Part shown: one piece after another, positions 56,627 through 64,000 of the stretch
Numbering within the stretch: position 1 is the stretch's first letter
Layout: each line of letters begins with the position of its first letter
Source: MFD01213-c1 sp963704405
Lineage (GTDB): Bacteria > Planctomycetota > Phycisphaerae > Tepidisphaerales > Tepidisphaeraceae
Reading direction: 5' to 3'
Length of the DNA stretch: 64,000 nucleotides
Assembly (NCBI GenBank): GCA_963704405.1
Contig: OY969903.1
Span: 1,674,001-1,738,000 of the forward strand
The notes under the pieces: model-generated
Databases searched by the model: none
Told to the model about the DNA's origin: nothing
The model's input: only the letters and a program-made list of their open reading frames with translations
Position numbers and translations under genes: made by a program

Positions 56627-58201
56627 TCACGCCGCTTCGAGAAGCAGTCCCATTTTCCCGCCCCACTTTAATTTCCGGTATGTCTGGACGCTGACATTCC
56701 CGCTTTCCAGCATCGGTTGAAGCAGATCAGCGCTCAGATCAGCCCGATCCACCAGCAATCTCAGGCACGGCAGCGCCAGCGTATCAATCGAAAACTGCGG
56801 CAGCGCCATCGACAGCAGCGGCCGATTCTCAATGACCCAGCGATAGGCCTGGCCGATCGATCGAAGTTCGCTGAGCCCCTGCCGCGCGACGGCCAGGATC
56901 ACCAGCCGACGGTCGCGATTCACCGCGAGGACGGCCTGAGGGCACATCGGAGCGCGGATCGGGCATTCGACGAGGCCCTGTCCTTGTCTCTTCAAAACCG
57001 CGGAGAGAACGGCCGCCTCGGTCGTTTCGCCGGTCGGGAGATCGGTGATCTCCGAGTCATCATCGAAGGTGGTTGCGCTGGGTGTGCTGGCAGCAACCGG
57101 AGCCACCGGAGTTGCTGTCAGTGGAGCGGACGTTCGGATTTCAGGTTGGGTAACAGTTTGAGCTTCGATCGCAGGTTTTTCCACGGCAGCGGCGGGGGCC
57201 GGGACGACAACATCGGCCACCAGTTTCGGACCCGTCAGGGATTCTGATTCCACCAGCATCTCTTCCGCTCCAATCTGATGAGCTGCTTCATCATCGCTTG
57301 CCTGGCGAGCCGCTTCATCAGCTTTGGCGCGGGCGAGGAAATCGGTCGTGATCTGCCACTGCGGCGCGGTTGCGACCGATGCCTTATCGCGGTTTGGCCG
57401 GCACAACAGCACCAGGTGCTCGGCGACATCCTCCGCCGGTTGCACTGCGGGTTCCGCTTCCATGTTCCAGTTCAAAAACTGCTGGCAGACGCCGGCGATT
57501 TTTCGATAAACCTTGCCGGCTTCCACCTGATCCGCGGCGTTCAGCAAGGCCAGCGTGAGATTCGGGCGATGCGTGTCGATCAATCCTTTGATCGCGCGAT
57601 AGCAGGAGACTACGCCGTCATGATCGCAGGTGCTCAGCAGCACCCAGTGATCCACCTCGCGGAGCAGTGCCCGCGCTTCGGGCGTCCGCGGATTCGGCAG
57701 CAAAAGCAGCCAACGGTCGATGTCCCACGCCAGCTCTTCCAGAGCTTCGCTCATCTGGCGGCCGTCATACGTCTCCACCGGCTGAGCGCGATCCGCAGAG
57801 CAGGCGGTGCCGCGATCGAAGCACATCACGCGGAATTCCGAAGCATCCACTTCGATCAATCCGATGCGTTTGCCATCAGCGGCCAGGTGCCGGGCATATT
57901 GTTTTACACGTTCAAACTGCGTTCCATTGAGATGCGAACCGATAACAGCCGACACCGGACCGACCGGCGGACGTTCGCGATCTTCAGACTGCTGGGTCCC
58001 GCCGAACACCTGGGCGAATTCCTCAGGCGTGAGATCCACGCTGACATTGGGGCGCGGCATCTGAGGAGCAGCCGCTTCACGCGGAGCGCCGGGCGGCAGA
58101 CGCTTGGGCCGGACTCCGCCGGTCGCATTGTCGCGCACACTGCTGAGGAACAGGTGGCTGATTTCGCTGAGGCTCTTCTTCTTGGGCTGTTCGTCACTCA
58201 T
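56627..58201 (-). CDS. Uncharacterised partner of the ParA-like ATPase
   Basis: 524 residues. N-terminus polar (KKKSLSEISHLFLSSVRD), then a P-loop-NTPase-like region without Walker A (GSHLNGTQFERVKQYARHLA, RIGLIEVDASEFRVMCFD, DIDRWLLLLPNP, WVLLSTCDHDGVVSCYRAIK), an Ala/Pro/Val-rich linker (about 330-400) and a C-terminal helical part (ECPIRAPMCPQAVLAVNRDR). The middle resembles a catalytically dead MinD/ParA-like fold; this is pattern-level only. It lies 101 bases downstream of the ParA-CBM gene on the same strand, separated by a palindromic repeat, so they probably act together. Confidence 0.65.
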   Translation of the reverse strand: MSDEQPKKKSLSEISHLFLSSVRDNATGGVRPKRLPPGAPREAAAPQMPRPNVSVDLTPEEFAQVFGGTQQSEDRERPPVGPVSAVIGSHLNGTQFERVKQYARHLAADGKRIGLIEVDASEFRVMCFDRGTACSADRAQPVETYDGRQMSEALEELAWDIDRWLLLLPNPRTPEARALLREVDHWVLLSTCDHDGVVSCYRAIKGLIDTHRPNLTLALLNAADQVEAGKVYRKIAGVCQQFLNWNMEAEPAVQPAEDVAEHLVLLCRPNRDKASVATAPQWQITTDFLARAKADEAARQASDDEAAHQIGAEEMLVESESLTGPKLVADVVVPAPAAAVEKPAIEAQTVTQPEIRTSAPLTATPVAPVAASTPSATTFDDDSEITDLPTGETTEAAVLSAVLKRQGQGLVECPIRAPMCPQAVLAVNRDRRLVILAVARQGLSELRSIGQAYRWVIENRPLLSMALPQFSIDTLALPCLRLLVDRADLSADLLQPMLESGNVSVQTYRKLKWGGKMGLLLEAA

Positions 58202-58208
58202 CTGATTT

Positions 58209-58299
58209 GTCCGTGGTCAGTTGTCCGTTGTCAGTCGTATCGAAGCCCATCCCGTGATTAGACATCCGGCAACGGACGACGGACCACGGACAACGGACA
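58209..58299. repeat. GTCCGTTGTCAG-type palindromic repeat
   Basis: Left TGTCCGTGGTCAGTTGTCCG and following (58209-58236) and right CAACGGACGACGGACCACGG and following (58270-58299) form a long imperfect palindrome between the ParA-CBM gene and its partner. Same family as 47946-48084. Confidence 0.8.
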
Positions 58300-58302
58300 T
58301 CT

Positions 58303-59739
58303 TTAATCAACCTCAACGACGTTATTCAGCTCGCCGAATTGGTTGGTTTCAACGTAGCTGTTGTTGGGATCAGTCATCCACTTACCGTCGACGACGAAGC
58401 GGTAGCGATAGCGGCCGGGGAACAGCGGCAGCTTGCTGAGGAACACGCCTGGGGCATTGCCGGTGATCATCGGGGTGGACATCGGCGACCAGTTGTTGAA
58501 ATCGCCGGCGATCAGGACTTTCTTGGCCCCATCAAAGCGGGCGGAGAACATCACTTCATCGCCCACCTGTTTCACGCCGTAAAATTCTTCAATCTTCTGG
58601 GCTGTTGTTTTGACGGGTGCGATGGACAGCGGCGCGATGGCGACCGGCGCGATCGCCGCGGGGGCGGTCAATGTTGCAACCGAACCTTCGCTGGCGGAAC
58701 TGATCGACACCAGATCGTCCAATTCATCCAGGCCCATCTCGCTGACCCGGTTGCTCTTCACCGGGCCAGCCTTGGCGGGCTCAGTGCGAATGAACGGTTT
58801 GGATTCGGGGGCGGGCGTGCCGTTGACTGCGCCGCCGTTGGCCGGGGCCGCCGGCGCCGGAACGCTGCCGCGGCCAAACTGATAGTTTGCCAATTGCGCC
58901 AACTGCTTCGCCCGCTGGACCAGCTCCGCTGGTCGGCTGAGCGTCTCGGCGGGCGTCGGTTCCAGGTCCACTGGACGATGCCCCATCAATTCACGGGCGA
59001 GGTTCACAAAATCCTTGTAACCGCGGCTGCCCGGATCGTATTCGGTGATCGGCTGACCAAAACTGGCCGCCTCTTTTAATTTCGTGTTGAAGTTGACGGT
59101 TGATTCCATCAGGTAATCGCGGAACTTAGCGCGAAGTTCGCTCAGCACTTCGCGGGCAAGCTTGGTGCGGGTGTCGTAAAGGGTCGGCAGCACGCGGATC
59201 AGGATGTCGCGGCCGCAGCGGTCCTTCATGACCTCCAGCGTCTCCATCATCTTCGCCAGCCCGTGCAGGCTGAAGTAACCGGTCTCCACCGGAACAACGA
59301 CTTCATCGCACGCCTTGAGGGCATTGAAGGTAATCAGCCCGACGCTTGGCGGGCAGTCGATGATGCACCACTGATAGGTGTTCTTTACCGTCGCCAGCGC
59401 CTTGGCGAGGCGGTCTTCGCGGCCGTCGCGGCCGGCAAAGACCTGCTCAAAAGCCGCCAGCTTGATGTTGCTGGGCGCCAGGTCGAATTCGCTGGCGATC
59501 TGCCAGACGATTTCAGAGACCTTGGCGGTCCTGCCGTCGGATTCTTCGAGCAGCGCTTCGAAGATGGTCCGCTCGATCTGGTCTTCGGGAACGGCCAGGC
59601 CCACCCCGCAGTGGCCTTGCGGGTCCATGTCAACCAGCAGTGTTTTTTGCCCCAGACGTGCGAGACAGGCGGCCAGATTGATACTGGTCGTCGTTTTCCC
59701 ACATCCACCCTTTTGATTGATAATGGCGATCGTTCGCAT
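58303..59739 (-). CDS. ParA/Soj-type ATPase fused to a C-terminal glycogen-binding (CBM48/AMPK1) domain
   Basis: 478 residues from the ATG at 59739 (a longer frame opens at 59790). Residues 1-255 are a ParA ATPase: deviant Walker A NQKGGCGKTTTSINLA, VDMDPQGHCGVGL, IIDCPPSVGLITFNAL, TRTKLAREVL. A linker rich in Pro/Ala follows. The last roughly 75 residues (KVLIAGDFNNWSPMSTPMI, PGRYRYRFVVDGKWMTDP, NNVVEVD) match the AMPK-beta type glycogen-binding module, with the sugar-binding Trp residues present. ParA proteins position DNA or protein cargo; the module suggests a glucan cargo or signal. Glucan genes exist at 1-6.8 kb. This domain pairing is unusual. Confidence 0.88.
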   Translation of the reverse strand: MRTIAIINQKGGCGKTTTSINLAACLARLGQKTLLVDMDPQGHCGVGLAVPEDQIERTIFEALLEESDGRTAKVSEIVWQIASEFDLAPSNIKLAAFEQVFAGRDGREDRLAKALATVKNTYQWCIIDCPPSVGLITFNALKACDEVVVPVETGYFSLHGLAKMMETLEVMKDRCGRDILIRVLPTLYDTRTKLAREVLSELRAKFRDYLMESTVNFNTKLKEAASFGQPITEYDPGSRGYKDFVNLARELMGHRPVDLEPTPAETLSRPAELVQRAKQLAQLANYQFGRGSVPAPAAPANGGAVNGTPAPESKPFIRTEPAKAGPVKSNRVSEMGLDELDDLVSISSASEGSVATLTAPAAIAPVAIAPLSIAPVKTTAQKIEEFYGVKQVGDEVMFSARFDGAKKVLIAGDFNNWSPMSTPMITGNAPGVFLSKLPLFPGRYRYRFVVDGKWMTDPNNSYVETNQFGELNNVVEVD

Positions 59740-60001
59740 CTGAAACCTTCCTTGGTCTCGTGCCGGCCAATCCATGGCCGCCGCTGACAAATTTTCATCC
59801 CAACTGGAACGGAAGTGCCCGGCTTCCTACGGTTCCAATAAACAAATCGGTGTAAGGACAGTGAAAACTTTAGGATTATCGGCGGTAGGGGTGGATTTGG
59901 CGGAAAATGGCGAAAAGTCGGCTAAGAGCCTCTAACCCAACTTCGCGCGGTCGCTGCTTACGTCATCGCGTCAGGCTATCAAAAGGTGATGCCTGACCTG
60001 A

Positions 60002-60229
60002 TTACACCATTCTGGTGAATTCCTCAGGGGTCAGACCTAAATCGGCAATGATGCCGCGAAGCGTGCCTGTTTTCAGATCAGTACCGGAGTGCATGGGAAT
60101 CACAACCCGCCGGCGATCGGATGCCCGATAAAACACGGCATGGCTTCCACGCTGTCGATCCAGCACAAACCCCAGTGCTTCGGCAACGCGAACAACATCC
60201 CTCGCGCGCATGGCCGGCAGCTTACTCAT
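60002..60229 (-). CDS. hicA: HicA toxin
   Basis: 75 residues. HicA mRNA-interferase fold: KLPAMRARDVVRVAEALGF, RQRGSHAVFYRASD with the catalytic His, VVIPMHSGTDLKTGTLRGII. The ATG overlaps the hicB stop (ATGA), so antitoxin is first. Followed downstream by a GTCAGGC/GCCTGAC stem (59970-59997) without a T run. Confidence 0.88.
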   Translation of the reverse strand: MSKLPAMRARDVVRVAEALGFVLDRQRGSHAVFYRASDRRRVVIPMHSGTDLKTGTLRGIIADLGLTPEEFTRMV

Positions 60230-60453
60230 ACTGAAACCGCAACCTCGATTGGCTGGATCAGGATATCCTCAACCGGTAATGGTTCATTGTGGGCAATCAA
60301 ACTTTCCAGGTACAACTCAACCGCCTCACGAGCGTTAACCACGGCTTCATCCAGCGTGTTGCCTTGTGAGTGACAGCCGGGCAATGCTGGACAGGATGCA
60401 TGATAGCCTCCCTCTGCTTCCCGCTCGTAAACAATGGTGTACCTGTGAGTCAT
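60226..60453 (-). CDS. hicB: HicB antitoxin
   Basis: 75 residues. Degraded RNase H-like HicB fold: YTIVYEREAEGGYHASCPALPGCHSQG, TLDEAVVNAREAVELYLESL. It neutralises HicA and usually represses the pair; the short form lacks a separate DNA-binding domain. It overlaps hicA by four bases and starts 24 bases before (downstream of) the 3' end of the dehydratase gene. Confidence 0.88.
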   Translation of the reverse strand: MTHRYTIVYEREAEGGYHASCPALPGCHSQGNTLDEAVVNAREAVELYLESLIAHNEPLPVEDILIQPIEVAVSV

Positions 60454-60476
60454 TCTTGAATTATACCCATGGTTCG

Positions 60477-61814
60477 TTACGCAGCCACGGTCTTGGTTTC
60501 CGTAACGAGCCGCAGGCTGGGGATAGCTGAAACTTCGGTGGTTTCTGCGCCATTCGGACGGTATTCGGGAACAACATTGCTTAGCGCGTCAATCGCCTGA
60601 TCCCTGGTTCCGTTGGTAATGTCGGCTAAAAGCTGCATCGCCCGCCGAACCTCTGCCGGCTCGGCCGGAGGGAGTTGCCAGACGTGGATCTTGGCGTGGG
60701 AGGTTGGATTAATTTGTTCGTTATCGCAGGAAAGCTCTTCGTACAGCTTCTCGCCGGGACGGACGCCGGTGATCTGGATGTCGATGTCTTCACCGACTTT
60801 TAAGCCATTGCGGGCGATCAGTTCCTTGGCCAGGTCGAGAATGCGGATTGGCTCGCCCATGTCGAGCACGAAGATTTCGCCTCCCTGGCCGATCGCCCCG
60901 GCCTGCATCACAAGCTGACTGGCTTCGGGGATGGTCATGAAGTAGCGTTTCATGTCGGGATGGGTAACGGTGACCGGCCCGCCGGCCTCGATCTGCTTCT
61001 GGAAGATGGGAACGACGCTGCCGCTGGAGCCGAGGACGTTGCCGAAGCGGACAGCGACGAAACGAGTGCGGGAGGAAGCCGGCAGCGGGCGGCGGGCAAC
61101 GGGCAGGGAATGCGGGGAAGCGGCCACGGTATTCAGATTTTCCTGCTGCCGGTTACCGGTTGCCGGTTGCCGGCTATCGCCTTGCCCGCTGTTTAATGAT
61201 TGAATGTATAACTCTGCCACGCGCTTGGTTGCGCCCATCACGCTTGTCGGATTGACGGCTTTATCGGTGCTGACCATCACGAACGCCTGCACGTTCGCCG
61301 CGGCGGCGGCGTCGGCGATGATTTGGGTGCCGAAGATGTTGTTCTTGATCGCTTCGCAGGGATTCAGTTCCATCATGGGAACGTGCTTGTGAGCCGCACA
61401 ATGAAAAACAACGTGTGGCTGCTCGGCATCAAACACCTGCGCTACCCGCTGCGGATCGCAGATGTCGGCGATGTACGGACGGATGTCCGCCCCGATCCAT
61501 CGTTGCCGCAATTCGCGATCGATCTCGAAGAGATTGTTCTCGGCCCGCTCGACCAGCAGCATGCGCTCGGGGCAGAACTTCATGGCCTGGCGGCAGATTT
61601 CAGAACCGATGCTGCCACCGGCGCCGGTGACCATCACCCGTTTGCCGGCGAGAAAGCGCTGGATTTCGGGGGTGTCGAGGTTGACCGGAGAGCGGCCAAG
61701 AAGATCGTGAAGGGAGACGGGCGGCCTGGATTTTAATTCCGCGCCGCCTTGCGATCCCGCAGGTGCATGCGGGACATCAGCGCGCGAAAACCATTTCCTC
61801 GCCAGGCGAATCAT
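60477..61814 (-). CDS. UDP-N-acetylglucosamine 4,6-dehydratase-like (FlaA1/CapD type) with in-frame insertion
   Basis: 445 residues, soluble (no membrane helices), extended-SDR fold. Motifs are VMVTGAGGSIGSEICRQ, HCAAHKHVPMMELNP and VSTDKAVNPTSVMGATKR, with Met in place of the SDR catalytic Tyr as usual in this family. Then FVAVRFGNVLGSSGSVVPIF, GGPVTVTHPDMKRYFMTI. Between LYIQSLN and RTRFVAV about 40 extra residues (209-248; GDSRQPATGNRQQ, HSLPVARRPLPASS) are encoded by palindromic-repeat DNA. The catalytic core is intact, so the insert may be tolerated as a surface loop. Likely makes a deoxy-amino-sugar precursor. Overlaps the GT87-like gene (ATGA). Confidence 0.9.
   Translation of the reverse strand: MIRLARKWFSRADVPHAPAGSQGGAELKSRPPVSLHDLLGRSPVNLDTPEIQRFLAGKRVMVTGAGGSIGSEICRQAMKFCPERMLLVERAENNLFEIDRELRQRWIGADIRPYIADICDPQRVAQVFDAEQPHVVFHCAAHKHVPMMELNPCEAIKNNIFGTQIIADAAAAANVQAFVMVSTDKAVNPTSVMGATKRVAELYIQSLNSGQGDSRQPATGNRQQENLNTVAASPHSLPVARRPLPASSRTRFVAVRFGNVLGSSGSVVPIFQKQIEAGGPVTVTHPDMKRYFMTIPEASQLVMQAGAIGQGGEIFVLDMGEPIRILDLAKELIARNGLKVGEDIDIQITGVRPGEKLYEELSCDNEQINPTSHAKIHVWQLPPAEPAEVRRAMQLLADITNGTRDQAIDALSNVVPEYRPNGAETTEVSAIPSLRLVTETKTVAA
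61071..61190. repeat. In-frame palindromic repeat inside the 4,6-dehydratase gene
   Basis: About 120 bases made of CCGGCAACCGGCAACCGG / GGGCAACGGGCAGG type words in inverted orientation, of a kind otherwise found between genes. It adds 40 codons without stop or frameshift, comparable in principle to the palindromic elements inside Rickettsia genes. Confidence 0.75.
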
Positions 61815-63037
61815 GTCGGTGTCCCCGGTTGTATCGGCTCATCCGGGATGTCAGGTTCATACATTTTCGGACGTAGCGAGTCCGCCAGCAGCGTCACAAA
61901 CAGTAACATGCCGGCGATCGGAAGCGGCTGGAGGTTGTCGCGCATCCATTTGCCGCGCGAACCGGCATTCAAGGCAAGCTGGCTGACAAGGAAAAGGCCG
62001 AAGACGAGCCCATAGGCGATGCGACTGACTCGTCCGGTCGAAGCCTTGGCATTTGATTCAATGAGTGCCCAGGCGACGGCGGGACCCAGGAGAATATACG
62101 TTGCGGATTCAGTTGCCGGCCCCAGTGCGGTCATCCAGCAGCAGGCCAGCGATAACATCAGCGCCAGCAGCCTGTGCTGCGGCATGTTCCGCAGCCGAGC
62201 GATCAGGCAGACCAGCGCGATCAGGGCGGCAGCCGCGACTTCGACAATCAGGTATCGCCTTGCGCTCATCGGCGCGACGTAAATGCGCCAAACAGAACGG
62301 AAATCGCGATACCAATCCGTGATCGGCCCGCGCTGGCGGTCTTCGCTGGAGAGATAACTCGCCCAGGTGGCGTATTGATCGATGACGTAGCCGGCCCGCT
62401 GAAGCACAAACGGGAGCAGCGCGCCGGCCAGCAGGCAGACGACAAACCGCCAGGTAAATCGCCTGGGATAAAGAAGCACCAGCAGCAAGCCGACGGCAAC
62501 GGGGTAGAGCTTGAAGAGGGTGGCAATCGTGACCACGACGGCTGAAAGGGTCCACTTCTTCTGCATGACGGCGGCGATGGAGATCAACAGCAAGCCGATC
62601 ACCAGCGGATTGCTTTGAGCGTTGTTCAGACTGCCTAAGGAGAGAGGCAGGACCAGCAGGAATATCACCCCTTTTTGGTTCACCGACAGCTTGCGCGGAA
62701 GGCCGGCCTGGCAGCAGTAAAACAAACCGGCGAGGAAAACGGAGAAGTTCAGCGAACGCCAAAAAAATTGGCCGATGCGATCGGGGAGCAGATCAAACGG
62801 CACGAAGAAGGCGGCAACCAATGGGCTGTAGCGGAATTCTTCCGCACCGCCACGAACGTAGAGCGGCTCGCCATGCAGCCAATTGTCGGCGGCGGAAGTG
62901 AAGACGGGGTAGACACTATGACGGTCAACCTTCAGCAGGAGCGTGCGGCCGCACAGGCCAAGGAATGCGAGCGACCAGATGACGATGGCTGCGACCACGA
63001 GCGGCGATCGGGCGGACCTGGCCGGTGTGTGGGTCAC
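61811..63037 (-). CDS. GT87-like polytopic glycosyltransferase
   Basis: 408 residues from a GTG at 63037; an ATG at 63097 would overlap the preceding gene by 56 bases. About ten helices. The first loop DNWLHGEPLYVRGGAEEFRYSPL matches the Asp-containing loop of GT87 (DUF2029) mannosyltransferases, and the YRDFRSVWRIYVAP, NAQSNPLVIGLLL segments also fit. GT87 enzymes use polyprenyl-phosphate-mannose to extend surface glycans. Its stop overlaps the dehydratase start, implying coupled glycan synthesis. Confidence 0.8.
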   Translation of the reverse strand: MTHTPARSARSPLVVAAIVIWSLAFLGLCGRTLLLKVDRHSVYPVFTSAADNWLHGEPLYVRGGAEEFRYSPLVAAFFVPFDLLPDRIGQFFWRSLNFSVFLAGLFYCCQAGLPRKLSVNQKGVIFLLVLPLSLGSLNNAQSNPLVIGLLLISIAAVMQKKWTLSAVVVTIATLFKLYPVAVGLLLVLLYPRRFTWRFVVCLLAGALLPFVLQRAGYVIDQYATWASYLSSEDRQRGPITDWYRDFRSVWRIYVAPMSARRYLIVEVAAAALIALVCLIARLRNMPQHRLLALMLSLACCWMTALGPATESATYILLGPAVAWALIESNAKASTGRVSRIAYGLVFGLFLVSQLALNAGSRGKWMRDNLQPLPIAGMLLFVTLLADSLRPKMYEPDIPDEPIQPGTPT

Positions 63038-63041
63038 GCGG

Positions 63042-63332
63042 CTACTCCACCGCCGGATCGATTCGTGCGTCGATCCAGTTGGAGGTTCCGACACCATTGG
63101 GCGCCTGGGGGGCGAGTTTCAGGTCATGGTCGCCGACGGTTTTCTGGATGGCGTTGGGGGCGGTGTAAACGGCAATCTGGAGCTGCTGGTTCCAGAGTTT
63201 GGATTGGCGGGCTTCGATCTGGTTATGAAGCATGTTGGCTTCGTGGTTCAGCTCCAGCCGCTGCTGCCGCAATTGCAACAGGCAGACGGCGATTGCCATT
63301 CCGGTGACTAGGCAGAGAAGAAGTTTCAGCAT
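63042..63332 (-). CDS. Small bitopic protein, FtsL-like in outline
   Basis: 96 residues: one N-terminal helix (LLLCLVTGMAIAVCLLQL), then a coiled coil (RLELNHEANMLHNQIEARQSKLWNQQLQ) and a polar tail. This short-N-terminus, helix, coiled-coil layout is that of FtsL/DivIC-type divisome proteins, but similarity is structural only. It lies between a LysM protein and a glycan transferase gene. Ends 4 bases before the GTG of the GT87-like gene. Confidence 0.6.
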   Translation of the reverse strand: MLKLLLCLVTGMAIAVCLLQLRQQRLELNHEANMLHNQIEARQSKLWNQQLQIAVYTAPNAIQKTVGDHDLKLAPQAPNGVGTSNWIDARIDPAVE

Positions 63333-63379
63333 GGGTCTTACCCCCGCAGGCGAGCAGATCGAGAGAGGGAATCACGGGA

Positions 63380-64000
63380 TTAGTTTGCGCTGGCGACAGG
63401 CTTGGCGGGCAGCCGCAGCTTCATGTTCGGGCGGACGCGGGTGGTGCCTTTGAGCACGTCGGTGTTCAGTTCCTGGATGGCGGCGACGGCGCCGGCGTTG
63501 CCTACCTCATCGCGGGCAATCGACCAGAGCGTGTCACCTTCCTGCACGACATAAATATGTTCGGGGTCGTTTGTCGGTTTGGCAGCGGCAGGCGCGGTGT
63601 TTTCGGCGACGGGAAGAACCGCGACCGGGCTGGCCGCGGCGGCAGGGGCGCCGGCGGCGGGGATGACATAGGACTTACCGATGATGATGCGGTTGGGGTT
63701 GTCCTTCAGGCTCGGATTGGCAGCGATGATCAGAGCGATATTTGCCCGCGTGCCTGTTCCGTAAAACCGCGCGGCGATCTTCGAGAGCGAATCGCCGGGA
63801 GCGGCTTTATAGGTGTTCGCGACGGCGGTCTTCACGGGTTGAGCAGGGGCTGGGTCGGTAATGGGCTGGCCATTGGGATCGACGATCTCTTCGCCGACCT
63901 GGCGGGCGGTTTCGGTCAGCCTGGCGGGGACGTTGTTGTTCGTCGTGTTCTGGCCGATCACGGTGATCGGCGGCTGCGGCGCGACAGGGCGCGAACGCGG
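63380..64000 (-). CDS. LysM-domain protein (5' end cut by window edge)
   Basis: The frame is open beyond base 64000 (residues PRSRPVAPQPP read in from the edge), so the internal GTG at 63961 is not the start. Two LysM modules: YKAAPGDSLSKIAARFYGTG, NPNRIIIGKSYVIP, and YVVQEGDTLWSIARDEVGN, VLKGTTRVRPNMKLRLP, joined by an Ala/Pro/Val-rich linker. LysM binds peptidoglycan or chitin-like glycans. A signal or membrane anchor would lie outside the window. It is followed by the FtsL-like gene 47 bases later. Confidence 0.85.
   Translation of the reverse strand, partial: PRSRPVAPQPPITVIGQNTTNNNVPARLTETARQVGEEIVDPNGQPITDPAPAQPVKTAVANTYKAAPGDSLSKIAARFYGTGTRANIALIIAANPSLKDNPNRIIIGKSYVIPAAGAPAAAASPVAVLPVAENTAPAAAKPTNDPEHIYVVQEGDTLWSIARDEVGNAGAVAAIQELNTDVLKGTTRVRPNMKLRLPAKPVASAN

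Noticed and set aside
59970..59997. Terminator for hicA
   Set aside because: A 7-bp stem (GTCAGGC/GCCTGAC) is present but there is no T run on the relevant strand.

Overview
The window is GC-rich, gene-dense bacterial chromosome with no rRNA or tRNA that I could find. The gene set suggests a Planctomycetota member, probably class Phycisphaerae. The clues are a peptidoglycan/division (dcw) gene set containing ftsW-murG-murC-murB-ddl-ftsQ, a separate mraZ, RAYT-type transposase remnants, many palindromic intergenic repeats and several domain fusions. The lineage call is inference from gene content, not from a marker phylogeny.

Layout. 1-6.8 kb (minus): glgE, treS-mak fusion and glgB, the trehalose-to-alpha-glucan (GlgE) pathway. 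7-15 kb (plus): a DUF2911 protein, then a bacillithiol-type cluster with a large PIG-L deacetylase, a small membrane protein plus sodium:solute symporter, a short BshC-like protein, a BshB-like deacetylase and BshA. 15-19 kb: hybrid sensor kinase, RRM RNA-binding protein and an unrecognised protein. 19-28 kb: Nif3-like, CHAD, HflX, glucokinase, a siroheme-decarboxylase-like double-domain protein, a membrane/TPR glycosyltransferase-like protein and DUF1801. 28-34 kb (minus): a sugar-acid catabolic operon (MFS transporter, enolase-superfamily dehydratase, AraD1-type protein, beta-hydroxyacid dehydrogenase, ketoglutarate-semialdehyde dehydrogenase). 34-37 kb: rpiB, a Sua5-phosphatase fusion and a tiny lipoprotein. 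37-44 kb: FAD protein, FlgM-like, methyltransferases and glycosyltransferases. 44-51 kb: the dcw run.

51.3-54.2 kb is an accessory island. It holds transposase (RAYT) fragments, an inverted repeat round an AT-rich core, an 11-copy 21-bp tandem repeat, and a TIR-like gene followed by a two-transmembrane protein with an unusual N-terminal domain. This is the best candidate for an undescribed (defence-like) system. It is followed by a membrane protein, mraZ, and a roughly 650-base non-coding stretch dense in perfect long-range helices, which is a candidate large structured RNA. 56.6-64 kb (minus): a ParA ATPase fused to a glycogen-binding module and its partner gene, hicAB, a UDP-sugar 4,6-dehydratase carrying an in-frame palindromic-repeat insertion, a GT87-like membrane protein, an FtsL-like small protein and a LysM protein running off the edge.

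Six otherwise well-conserved genes (PIG-L, symporter, TPR protein, hydroxyacid dehydrogenase, enolase-family dehydratase, murG) are each split by one single-base indel. Five of the six sites contain GGCGC or GCGCC. As murG is normally essential, consensus sequencing error is the simplest reading, and the genes are annotated here as fragments of one gene each.
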